From Scytonema sp035967975 (GTDB lineage: Bacteria; Cyanobacteriota; Cyanobacteriia; Cyanobacteriales; Nostocaceae): a DNA stretch of 64,000 nucleotides. The notes beneath the pieces were generated by a model that saw nothing but the letters and a program-made list of their open reading frames with translations, searched no databases and had not been told where the DNA came from. The position numbers and the translations under genes are program-made. The DNA lies in the NCBI GenBank assembly GCA_035967975.1, contig JAWQFQ010000001.1, forward strand, positions 62,001 to 126,000, read 5' to 3'. How positions within the stretch are numbered: the stretch's first letter is position 1; every line of letters begins with the position of its first letter. Positions 52,524-60,545 of the stretch are shown piece by piece.

Positions 52524-54815
52524 ATGTCTCAAATCAAACGCCGTCACTTTCTCCAATTTGCAGGTTCCACATTAGCGACAATGGGTTTGAGCCAGTTGGA
52601 TATCATGCAACAGGGAGATAAATACGCCAAAGTCCTCGCCCAAAAGACTTCCCGCAAACTAGCACTGCTGGTGGGAATTAACGAATATCAAAACGATCCT
52701 CTGCGCGGTTGCGTCAACGATGTCCTGTTACAAAAAGAGTTACTCACACACCGCTTTGGTTTTAACCCCAACGATATCCGTATCCTTACAGACGCGCAAG
52801 CCACTCGCCAAAATATCCTCACCACCTTTGAAGAACACCTCATCAACCAAGCAAAACCTGGGGATGTGGTTGTATTTCATTTCTCCGGACATGGTTCGCG
52901 GGTTGTCGATCCAGATAAAGACACTCCTGATGGACTTAATAGTACACTTGTTCCTATAGATTCTGGATTACCACAAGAATATCCCTCTAAAGGTGGCATA
53001 GTGCAAGATATCATGGGACACACGCTATTTTTACTTATGTACGCATTAAAAACAGATAACGTCACTGTTGTACTGGATAGCTGTCATTCTGGTGGTGCAA
53101 AACGGGGTAATTTTGTGGTGCGTTCAGCTTTGCTGCAAGCCGTACCCGGCTTATCGCGAGACGGCGGCGAGAAGTTGCAAGCTAGCCCTAATGAGATGGA
53201 ATATCAGCGTCAATGGTTGAAACGGCTTAATCTTTCTCAGCAACAATTTATTAACCTGCGTCGTCAAGGTGTCGCTAAAGGAGTGGTTATCGCCTCCGCC
53301 AAAAGCGACCAATTTGCAGTAGATACTTCATTTAATGATTTTTCAGCAGGAGCATTTACTTATCTATTTACTCAGTATCTTTGGCAACAACCTATAAATG
53401 AATCTGTCAAAAGAATATTAGTTGATGTCAGTCGCAGCACACAAATATTTTCGCGACAGAAGGGTTACTTTCAAAATCCAGAGTTAGAATCAAATATTAA
53501 ACAAAATTCTAACCCACCTATTTACTTTGCTCCCTTTTCCACTTCCTATGGTGAAGCAGTAGTGACTCAAACTCAGGGCGATCGAGTACAATTGTGGCTT
53601 GGTGGAGTAGATTCTCAATCGCTAGAAGCTTTTAACAAAGATACTGCTTCTTTCAGCATTGTAGACGCAAACGGTCGAGAAACAGGACTTATCAAGCTAG
53701 AGTCTCGTAAGGGATTAATTGGACAAGGCAAACTCGTCAATGCTGCAAGGGGAAATGCACAATTAAAACCAGGGACACTCTTGCAAGAACGTATTAAAGG
53801 TATTCCCAGCGATTTAACATTAAAAATTGGAATAGACGATTCTTTTGATGCTAACACTACTACCCAAGTACAACAAGCGTTACAATCAATTAAGCGCGTA
53901 TCTCCCTTACCTTTAAGACAGCAAGAAGTGCAATACATCTTTGGTCGCATGACCGAAGCAAGGTATCAGGAATTACAGAAACTCAAAACTTCAAATCTTC
54001 CTGCACCAGGTAGTTTTGGTTTATTTTTACCAACCCTCGACCAAATAGTTCCTAACTCTTTTGGCAATGCTAATGAAACCATTGTAGCAGCAGCACAACG
54101 TTTACAACCCAAATTTAAATCTCTATTGGCAACGCGAATTGTTAAGCAAATGCTTGGCAATACTAATACATCACAAGTAAAAGTGACAGCGTCAATGAAT
54201 ATAGCTGGTAGCAAGCAAATTATTAGCGAAACTCTTACTGTTCGAGGTATGGCAAAAAAACAAGGTGCGAGTTCAACGACTTCTGCAAAACCAATAAATA
54301 TTACAGATGGTAGTATTCCCAAATTATCAATAGGTACGCAAGTCGTCTTCCAAATAGAAAATAAAGAATCTGCTCCTCTTTACATCAGCATTTTAGTCAT
54401 TGATGCTACAGGTGAAATGGCAATAATTTTTCCCAATGACTGGTCTGCATCCGAAGATTCAGCATTATTAACAGCAAATGATAAACGAATCATCCCCGGA
54501 CAAGATGATGGTTTTACACTAACTATTGGTGAACCCTTGGGAATTACAGAAGCACTCATTGTTGCTAGTACAACCCCATTGCGAACTTCACTCAAAGCAC
54601 TCAAAGAAATTGCCAAAAGAGGAAACACCACACGAGGACCACTTGCTACAAACAATGATGAATTTTTAGATGTAGCAGATAAATTGCTTGAAGACTTGGA
54701 TGCTGGTACTCGTGGAGGAATTAACGTTGAAGGTATACAGTTACCAGCAGGAGTACGTGGTGTCGATACGAAGAAGCTTGCAGCGATGGCAATAACCTTT
54801 GAAGTTGTTAGTTGA
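52524..54815 (+). CDS. Tat-exported metacaspase (orthocaspase) with DUF4384 domain
   Basis: 763 residues. It begins MSQIKRRHFLQFAGSTLATM, a twin-arginine export signal. The peptidase C14 domain follows (KLALLVGINEYQND) with the catalytic histidine H123 (VVFHFSGHGSRV) and cysteine C187 (VVLDSCHSGGAKR). C14 enzymes of this group cleave after arginine or lysine, usually with calcium. The middle part is mixed and unassigned. The last third carries a DUF4384-type beta domain (LSIGTQVVFQIENKESAPLY, IIFPNDWSASEDS). It has its own island motif, and is followed by a terminator hairpin. This is the only true caspase-type peptidase of the island; the rest are CHAT. Confidence 0.92.
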   Translation: MSQIKRRHFLQFAGSTLATMGLSQLDIMQQGDKYAKVLAQKTSRKLALLVGINEYQNDPLRGCVNDVLLQKELLTHRFGFNPNDIRILTDAQATRQNILTTFEEHLINQAKPGDVVVFHFSGHGSRVVDPDKDTPDGLNSTLVPIDSGLPQEYPSKGGIVQDIMGHTLFLLMYALKTDNVTVVLDSCHSGGAKRGNFVVRSALLQAVPGLSRDGGEKLQASPNEMEYQRQWLKRLNLSQQQFINLRRQGVAKGVVIASAKSDQFAVDTSFNDFSAGAFTYLFTQYLWQQPINESVKRILVDVSRSTQIFSRQKGYFQNPELESNIKQNSNPPIYFAPFSTSYGEAVVTQTQGDRVQLWLGGVDSQSLEAFNKDTASFSIVDANGRETGLIKLESRKGLIGQGKLVNAARGNAQLKPGTLLQERIKGIPSDLTLKIGIDDSFDANTTTQVQQALQSIKRVSPLPLRQQEVQYIFGRMTEARYQELQKLKTSNLPAPGSFGLFLPTLDQIVPNSFGNANETIVAAAQRLQPKFKSLLATRIVKQMLGNTNTSQVKVTASMNIAGSKQIISETLTVRGMAKKQGASSTTSAKPINITDGSIPKLSIGTQVVFQIENKESAPLYISILVIDATGEMAIIFPNDWSASEDSALLTANDKRIIPGQDDGFTLTIGEPLGITEALIVASTTPLRTSLKALKEIAKRGNTTRGPLATNNDEFLDVADKLLEDLDAGTRGGINVEGIQLPAGVRGVDTKKLAAMAITFEVVS

Positions 54816-54863
54816 ATTTGAAAAGTGCGCTTATCCTACCTTTAACTTCAATGGCGACTAGAG

Positions 54864-54892
54864 AAACCCGGTATCTCAAAGATACCGGGTTT
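54864..54892. terminator. Bidirectional terminator hairpin
   Basis: AAACCCGGTATC-TCAAA-GATACCGGGTTT, a perfect 12-bp stem between the convergent metacaspase and DUF2157 genes, ending in T- or A-rich arms on either strand. Confidence 0.75.
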
Positions 54893-54923
54893 CTGACACG
54901 CGTGCTTAACCAAACCGTATTGA

Positions 54924-55964
54924 TTACTCTCTGGGTAAAAAGCGTCTCACGGTATCTGGTAATAAACGTTCTAAAAAAAGCTCAATATTCCTACTATTGC
55001 GTTGATATAAAGTTCCTAAATAGATTATCAATATTCCCAAAGCTGTTAGCGCAAACGGAAATAAGATGGCATTTTGAAAGACGCTGTAAGCGAGGTATCC
55101 TAAATAACCAAAGACACCCATTCCCCCAAAAACAATAAAAACTTTTCGTTTTAACAAGACCGATAACAATATTAACCCTAAATTAATCAAACAATATATA
55201 AACTTTTCAAGTTCATTACTGTCTCCCATGAAAGTTAGACCAAACCAAAAGGCAAGTAACCCAAACAAATATAGCCAAAAAGCATAATCTCCATCGCGTC
55301 TACGAGTGCGGATATCTACTAGGTAAGCAACCACAATACAAGCAATACCAAACCACAGGGAAACTAATAGTCGTAGCTCCCAATCGTCCGTTTTTTCACC
55401 AAACAATAATGGTGTGATATCCATAGACATGAAATATAACGAAAAGGCGATGGGAGCAGTTAAAAAGGGAAAACGCACAAACTTGATGGCAACTAAACCT
55501 GCAATGATAGTTCCTAACTCCATCAAAAACCAACTGCCTTTAATCCAGGTATAAAAATCTTGATATGTACCAGGATCGCCTTGAGTCCAAAATCCTGTCG
55601 CACGTTGCAGTCCGTAAATTGCTAAAGGAGTCAAGGAAACTGCAATAGTAAATAGCAAACCTCCGGGAATTTTCATCTCTTGTCGCCACCAGAGATTGCT
55701 TCCTGCAAGCACAAAGCACAAGGCATAAATGCTGGCTAACAAAAAAATCCCACCGCCACCAAATGATTCCCACGCTAATGTCATGAACCAAGTCATGGCT
55801 GAGATGACAATTAACGCCCCAAAGTAAAAAGTAACATTGACAAAATTAAATTGTGGGCGTTCATTGTTACGCTGAGAAAGTGCATTCCATAACGCATTGG
55901 CTTGTTCTGCTGTAATTAAGCCTTGGGAAACCGCCCAATCTAAATCTTCCCGATAAATTTTCAT
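54924..55964 (-). CDS. DUF2157-type polytopic membrane protein
   Basis: 346 residues. A short cytoplasmic start (LDWAVSQGLITAEQANALWN, the DUF2157 helix-rich entry) is followed by about nine hydrophobic segments, for example VNVTFYFGALIVISAMTWFM, GIFLLASIYALCFVLAGSNL and LPFALTALGILIIYLGTLY-like text. Function is unknown; such proteins are common housekeeping membrane proteins in cyanobacteria. The gene converges on the metacaspase gene and has no sign of belonging to the island. Confidence 0.82.
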   Translation of the reverse strand: MKIYREDLDWAVSQGLITAEQANALWNALSQRNNERPQFNFVNVTFYFGALIVISAMTWFMTLAWESFGGGGIFLLASIYALCFVLAGSNLWWRQEMKIPGGLLFTIAVSLTPLAIYGLQRATGFWTQGDPGTYQDFYTWIKGSWFLMELGTIIAGLVAIKFVRFPFLTAPIAFSLYFMSMDITPLLFGEKTDDWELRLLVSLWFGIACIVVAYLVDIRTRRRDGDYAFWLYLFGLLAFWFGLTFMGDSNELEKFIYCLINLGLILLSVLLKRKVFIVFGGMGVFGYLGYLAYSVFQNAILFPFALTALGILIIYLGTLYQRNSRNIELFLERLLPDTVRRFLPRE

Positions 55965-56198
55965 GGTTTTGAGTCAGATTTAATAGCAATTGCGATTATA
56001 TCTGTCACCCCAGATTTCTCTCAAGTGAGAAAAATTATCGATATGTATTTGATTTTTTCAGCCTCAAGCTATGCTGAGTTAATATTAGCGATCGCAAATA
56101 ACAGAGAACCAAAACAGCAACAAGGTGGGCGATACGGTGACATCAAATGACGTTCACCGTTACCAGGCGTCGCAGTACAGGTGAGGATTAGGGGAGAA

Positions 56199-56426
56199 TC
56201 ACTCCCCACTCCCCTCAATATTTTTGAAAGTCATGGCATTAGCAGCTGTCATGCACAGCTCCCCTGCGATTTCAAGGAGCCGACCAACTTTAGCATCAGT
56301 ATCTGGGTGGGCTTCTTCTAAGACTGACATCGCGGCGATCGCCTCCTCCAAATGTTGCCGTGCTTGCTGTGCTTTATGGTAAATTGTTGCGTAGTCCCAG
56401 GATGGGTCAGGAACTGGGTAGTCCAT
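56199..56426 (-). CDS. Small conserved hypothetical protein
   Basis: 75 residues: MDYPVPDPSWDYATIYHKAQ, then QARQHLEEAIAAMSVLEEAH and KVGRLLEIAGELCMTAANAM. It is mostly two or three helices, acidic and soluble. No family name and no informative neighbour. Confidence 0.55.
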   Translation of the reverse strand: MDYPVPDPSWDYATIYHKAQQARQHLEEAIAAMSVLEEAHPDTDAKVGRLLEIAGELCMTAANAMTFKNIEGSGE

Positions 56427-56785
56427 GTATCATTTCCTTGTCTGCTTGTACCTCAGTATACAGCTTAATCACCCTCTGTGTTAATATTAATATCACCACT
56501 ATAGTAAAAACTGGTTAGAGCCTTACTTTATTGTTAATAAGCTAACTACAGGACTCCTATTTGATTAAAGAAAAAACTCGGTACCACTCGAAAGGTCTGA
56601 TTCCCTATTGCCTGCCTACACAAATCAGTTCAGAAATCAAAAAGGATTGCTATAACTCCCATAACTAACTAATAAAAGCTGACGGCTGATGGCTGAACGC
56701 TCACCAGCATGAGTTGTTTAAGAAGCACAAAACTTTGAGACCGTTTTGTGAGACCTTGGTATCAGGCGTTTTTGGTAAACAATTT
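56427..56785. other. Intergenic region upstream of the epimerase-like gene
   Basis: 359 bp. It holds a short GCTGACGGCTGATGGCTGA-like tract near 56675-56695, seen in cyanobacterial intergenic DNA, and no recognised gene or regulatory site. Confidence 0.5.
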
Positions 56786-57655
56786 ATGTGCGCGATCGCA
56801 GTGGAACAGCAGCAATACAAAACCTATATTCTCTCAGACGAGAGTACCAGAAGCCAAGTCTCCATTGTTCCAGAACGGGGAGGTATTATTACGACTTGGC
56901 AGCTTGAGGGACAAGATATCTTTTACATGGATACTGAGCGTTTTGCTAACCCCACTCTATCTGTGCGGGGTGGTATTCCGCTCCTTTTTCCTATCTGTGG
57001 TAACTTAGTTGATGACACCTATACCCTCAACGGAAAAACATATCAACTCAAACAGCATGGCTTTGCTCGTAATCTCGCTTGGGAAGTTAGCGAGCAGTCA
57101 GATTCCAACGGTGCTAGTCTAACTGTCAGTCTTAAAAGTAGTGAAGAAACCCGTGCAGTTTATCCTTTCGACTTTGAGCTAAATTTTATTTATACACTCC
57201 GGGGTAACAACTTAGAATTGCGCTACCGCCACACCAATCTGTCTCAAGAACCTATGCCTTTTGCAACGGGTATTCATCCTTACTTTTACGCACCAGATAA
57301 AAGCAAATTGGTTATCGATTTACCATCCAATCAGTATCAAGTCAAAGGTGACAAAACTGTTCAAACACTTGCAGGAGAGTTTGATTTTGAGCAGGATGAA
57401 ATTGATTTTGCTTTCATTAATCTTTCCAAACAATCTGCTGTAGTTACTGACCAAAGTCGCAATCTCAAACTCACTGTTAGTTACGACGAAAATTATTCAA
57501 CTCTGGTGTTTTGGACTGTCAAAGGTAAAGATTTTTATTGTCTAGAACCCTGGAGTGCTCCCCGTAATTCTCTGAACACAGGCGAGTCTTTACTACAAGC
57601 TGAGCCTAATGCAACGGTAGAAACAGTTATAAATATGACTGTTGAAAGCGTTTAG
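56786..57655 (+). CDS. Aldose-1-epimerase-like protein
   Basis: 289 residues from the ATG at 56786; a TTG 72 bp upstream would add an unlikely 24-residue tail. The galactose-mutarotase-like beta-sandwich is visible in VSIVPERGGIITTWQLEGQD, GGIPLLFPICGNLVDDTYTL, the HGFARNLAWEV segment with the first active-site histidine, PFATGIHPYFYAPDKSK with the second, and the late CLEPWSAPRNSLNTGE with the conserved glutamate. It interconverts sugar anomers in the family; this branch resembles hexose-6-phosphate epimerases (YeaD-like), but the substrate is not certain. Stand-alone gene. Confidence 0.88.
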   Translation: MCAIAVEQQQYKTYILSDESTRSQVSIVPERGGIITTWQLEGQDIFYMDTERFANPTLSVRGGIPLLFPICGNLVDDTYTLNGKTYQLKQHGFARNLAWEVSEQSDSNGASLTVSLKSSEETRAVYPFDFELNFIYTLRGNNLELRYRHTNLSQEPMPFATGIHPYFYAPDKSKLVIDLPSNQYQVKGDKTVQTLAGEFDFEQDEIDFAFINLSKQSAVVTDQSRNLKLTVSYDENYSTLVFWTVKGKDFYCLEPWSAPRNSLNTGESLLQAEPNATVETVINMTVESV

Positions 57656-57829
57656 TTTTGAATTTTCAATTTTGGCGATCGCATGAATCAAAATTCGGTA
57701 AAGTGTGCGATCGGTTTTCCACGAAATAAATCCTTCTAAAATCTGGGGTAGGCATCCTCGCCTACCTTCTAATGTACTTGACATTGTGTTCAAAAGACCT
57801 TAGATACTTATAACTTGACTTCCCCGTTT

Positions 57830-57990
57830 TCAAGCTATAGAAACAGGCTGTGAATCTGGTAGAAAAGCCAGCACAATATCATGCTCAAGAATACCTTTGT
57901 TAATTAAGTCTTGCGTAATTCCGCATTCCATGCCATCGTATTCAATGATTACTTTCCTATTCTCAATAATTACATAGATTAAGTGTAAAG
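57830..57990 (-). pseudogene. XisI C-terminal relic
   Basis: LHLIYVIIENRKVIIEYDGM, then ECGITQDLINKGILEHDIVL and AFLPDSQPVSIA. This is the second half of an XisI protein. The first half is missing: the frame runs into the MITE at 57993-58146, whose other side is the stop of the cyclase gene. No xisH is nearby. Confidence 0.85.
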
Positions 57991-57992
57991 TT

Positions 57993-58146
57993 AGAGGATG
58001 TTTTAAAAGTCCTCGTGTTGGTAGCAAAACGTTCTAGATCCCCCTAAATCCCCCTTAAAAAGGGGGACTTTGAGAGTATTTTCCCCCCTTAAAAAGGGGG
58101 GCTAGGGGGTATTTGGATACAAAGGTAGACTTTACAAACATCCTCT
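57993..58146. mobile_element. TA-flanked MITE, 154 bp
   Basis: The ends are imperfect inverted copies of AGAGGATGTTTTAAAAGT. The inside holds long CCCCCT/AGGGGG hairpins (CCCCTTAAAAAGGGGG). It is the same family as 59512-59677. It sits at the cut end of the xisI relic, and its right end touches the cyclase stop codon. Confidence 0.75.
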
Positions 58147-59093
58147 TATGGAGTTGGTCTGAGAATACCATGAGTATCACGTTGAAGTCGATAAGGTTGT
58201 TTTGGCAAAGGAGCGCCAGGAGCTTCAATGATAGATACACCATTTGACCAATTTGATGGACAAATAGCAATGTAACGAGCAAATCCTCCCGTACCTCCCT
58301 CTGGTTTAGCAAAGCCGATCGCAACAAGAGCACCCACTTCCGGAACTCGATCAAGATTGGCAACACCTTCTGCTTGGGTATAATGATTGTTTAATAGCCA
58401 TGCTTCGCCTTCCAAAGTTGGTGTTGTGTCTGTATCTAAGGGTTCATGTCCGTGAAATAAAATCTCGCGCTGTAGGTGCAAAAACTTGAGAGCGTCTAGA
58501 GAGACTCCGGGAAACGGCTTTTGATTGAATCGACTGACATTAGACCACTTCTTGTACCAGTCGGAACGAAACATCACTACCGAACCCTTTGGGATTTTAC
58601 CGTGTTGTTTTTCCCAAGCAAAAATGTCTTCAACAGTAGCGTGATAGCCAGAATCTGCTTCTACTTTTTTATGGATATCAATAACAACTAATGGTCTGAT
58701 AGCATAGGTGGGGGGAAGATCGCTGATAGTTGCACCGTACTCGTTCCAATGAGCAGGGGGGTCGAGTTGCGTTCCATACTGGTCAGTAGGCAATTCGTAG
58801 GCGGTGGCAATAAACCCATGAGATTTGTAGGTATATTCCTGTCCTTTGCGGATGTATTTTGGTATGTCTGTTCCAGCTACAGTTGGTTTGAACTTAGCTT
58901 GCTCGAAACCAGACCATACAGGAATAATGGGATTAAACGCATGGGTAAGATCGACATATTTTGCCTGCTTGAGAGTATTCTCATAAATGTTCCAAAGAGT
59001 TGGCGTCTTACTTGTAGCTTGATGAATCGGGAGAGATACTAAAACGACGAGTATAGCAAAGAACGTAACAATTGTTAAGAATGTTTTTTTCAT
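58146..59093 (-). CDS. Exported cyclase-family (kynurenine-formamidase-like) metal hydrolase
   Basis: 315 residues with an N-terminal signal (FLTIVTFFAILVVLVSLPIH). The cyclase fold shows WNIYENTLKQAKYVDLTHAF, then YELPTDQYGTQLDPPAHWNE, where most members have H-x-G-T-H-x-D-x-P-x-H, so the first two histidines are replaced by D/Q while D and H remain. Next come YAIRPLVVIDI, KGSVVMFRSDWYKKW and LDTDTTPTLEGEAWLLNNHY. The family hydrolyses cyclic or formamide bonds with a zinc or manganese ion. The QxGTQ variant occurs in a branch of the family as I recall, so it is not necessarily inactive. Substrate unknown. Confidence 0.85.
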   Translation of the reverse strand: MKKTFLTIVTFFAILVVLVSLPIHQATSKTPTLWNIYENTLKQAKYVDLTHAFNPIIPVWSGFEQAKFKPTVAGTDIPKYIRKGQEYTYKSHGFIATAYELPTDQYGTQLDPPAHWNEYGATISDLPPTYAIRPLVVIDIHKKVEADSGYHATVEDIFAWEKQHGKIPKGSVVMFRSDWYKKWSNVSRFNQKPFPGVSLDALKFLHLQREILFHGHEPLDTDTTPTLEGEAWLLNNHYTQAEGVANLDRVPEVGALVAIGFAKPEGGTGGFARYIAICPSNWSNGVSIIEAPGAPLPKQPYRLQRDTHGILRPTP

Positions 59094-59745
59094 AAGTATT
59101 TAGCTATCAGCTTTTCAGGAATTTGTACGCAATGGTGTTATTGCAACTAATATACTTTTTTTTCTGGAATCAACATTTTATGTGTTGTATAGTATCTTAG
59201 AGTCTATGGGTGGCATCTCGGTTACTCCCTTCGGTAGTATCAGATTACCGAGCACACTTTCTTCTTTTTTCATGTCCTTTGCATCTACCCCAATACTGCT
59301 TAATTTTGCTCTGAAATGAATTTAGTCTCACGCAAAGGCGTGAAGACGCCAAAGTAAGGGTTTTAAGAACGCAATGAGTGGAATTTCATACTTCAAATAA
59401 TGTCACATTTGGGTGCTCAATCTCAAACTCGTTCAAACGGGTTCAAAAAATTTCTTCTCACAAATGATTATTAAGGACTGCTAGAGTCAGATTTATCTGA
59501 CCTTTGCTTTAAGAGGTTGTTTGAAAAGTAGTTGGCTGTGATTTAAGGCACTTATCTATCCCCCCTAGCCCCCCTTAAAAAGGGGGGTAAATCTCTAACG
59601 GTCCCCCTTTTTAAGGGGGATTTAGGGGGATATTGAATGTGCATGCTACTGATGAAAGAACTTTTCAAACATCCTCTAAGCAAGACACCTAATTTTTAGT
59701 TTCTAATGAGAAATAGATAGAACTTCATTCCAAAAGGATATACTA
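59094..59745. other. Intergenic region with a MITE
   Basis: 652 bp; besides the MITE at 59512-59677 it has a short GGTA/TACC-rich stretch near 59215-59262 but no gene that I can support. Confidence 0.6.
59512..59677. mobile_element. TA-flanked MITE, 166 bp
   Basis: The ends AGAGGTTGTTTGAAAAGT and ACTTTTCAAACATCCTCT are inverted copies with one mismatch. The interior has two C/G hairpins (CCCCCCTTAAAAAGGGGGG and CCCCCTTTTTAAGGGGG). Same family as 57993-58146. It carries no gene. Confidence 0.85.
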
Positions 59746-60090
59746 ATGAGTACTAACAATTTAAATCAGCAGATAAGTCAAGAGCAGCCTTTACCAGGTG
59801 AAGTGAGCCAACCAATCGATAACACTTTACTCAGTAAAGAAATCGTACAACAAAATATTGGTAGAGCAGAACTTCAAAATTATAATTTTTTCCAAAAACC
59901 TATAGAAACAGACTTTTGGATTTATCGTATAGTTGTTGTTGGACTAACATCTACTTTATTAGGTTGTCTAGTTGGTGCCATTGCACTACAGATAAATGGT
60001 AAACCCACTCCCGAACTTCTCACTGCACTGGGAACTGGTTCATTGGGTGCTTTATCTGGATTATTAGCGCCATCTCCAGTGAAAAGATAG
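59746..60090 (+). CDS. Small membrane protein of unknown function
   Basis: 114 residues: a polar Q-rich start (MSTNNLNQQISQEQPLPGEV), then one or two membrane segments (WIYRIVVVGLTSTLLGCLVG and ALGTGSLGALSGLLAPS). The G-rich C-terminal segment resembles small holin-like or channel-like proteins only in composition. AAAGGAT lies about 10 bp before the ATG. No family assigned. It stands between a MITE and a palindromic repeat. Confidence 0.65.
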   Translation: MSTNNLNQQISQEQPLPGEVSQPIDNTLLSKEIVQQNIGRAELQNYNFFQKPIETDFWIYRIVVVGLTSTLLGCLVGAIALQINGKPTPELLTALGTGSLGALSGLLAPSPVKR

Positions 60091-60545
60091 GGGTGTAGCC
60101 AATACTTGGAGGTTTTGCCCTAAATTAAAATTTGGGCTAAAAGCTTAAACCCGTTAAAACGGGTTAAAAACCATATTTAGTCAGATTTATCTGATTTTAG
60201 CTCTAAGCGGTGAAATTTATTTCTTGGCTGTTAACCAAGTAGTATTGGGGGTGTAGGGTGTGGGAGGCGCAAGGTCACCACACCCTAAAATAAGTCAGTC
60301 CGTGAGAAAAACCCAAATTATGTAACGAAAAGTAAAATCTTTGTATTTGGCTCGTAGTAGCGCTTTAGCGCATGCACCGCAACTAAAAGTCAATAACGAT
60401 TATTTGCACCAACTTACTTAATCTACGTAAGTAAAAATTTGTTATAAAACTAAAATATGTAGTCTAAAGTCCAAATATTTACTAACAATTAAACCAAGAA
60501 TTATGATTTACTAACTATATAATACAGTTGAAACTGGAGGGTGCG
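60091..60545. other. Intergenic region before the adhesin gene
   Basis: 455 bp. It has the palindromic doublet at 60114-60171, a short GTAGCGCTTTAGCGC hairpin near 60356, and nothing else that I can name. The adhesin promoter must lie here; no copy of the island motif is present. Confidence 0.6.
60114..60171. repeat. Dispersed palindromic doublet, copy 3 (inverted)
   Basis: GCCCTAAATTAAAATTTGGG then AAACCCGTTAAAACGGGTT, in reverse order to copies at 355 and 35096. Confidence 0.75.
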
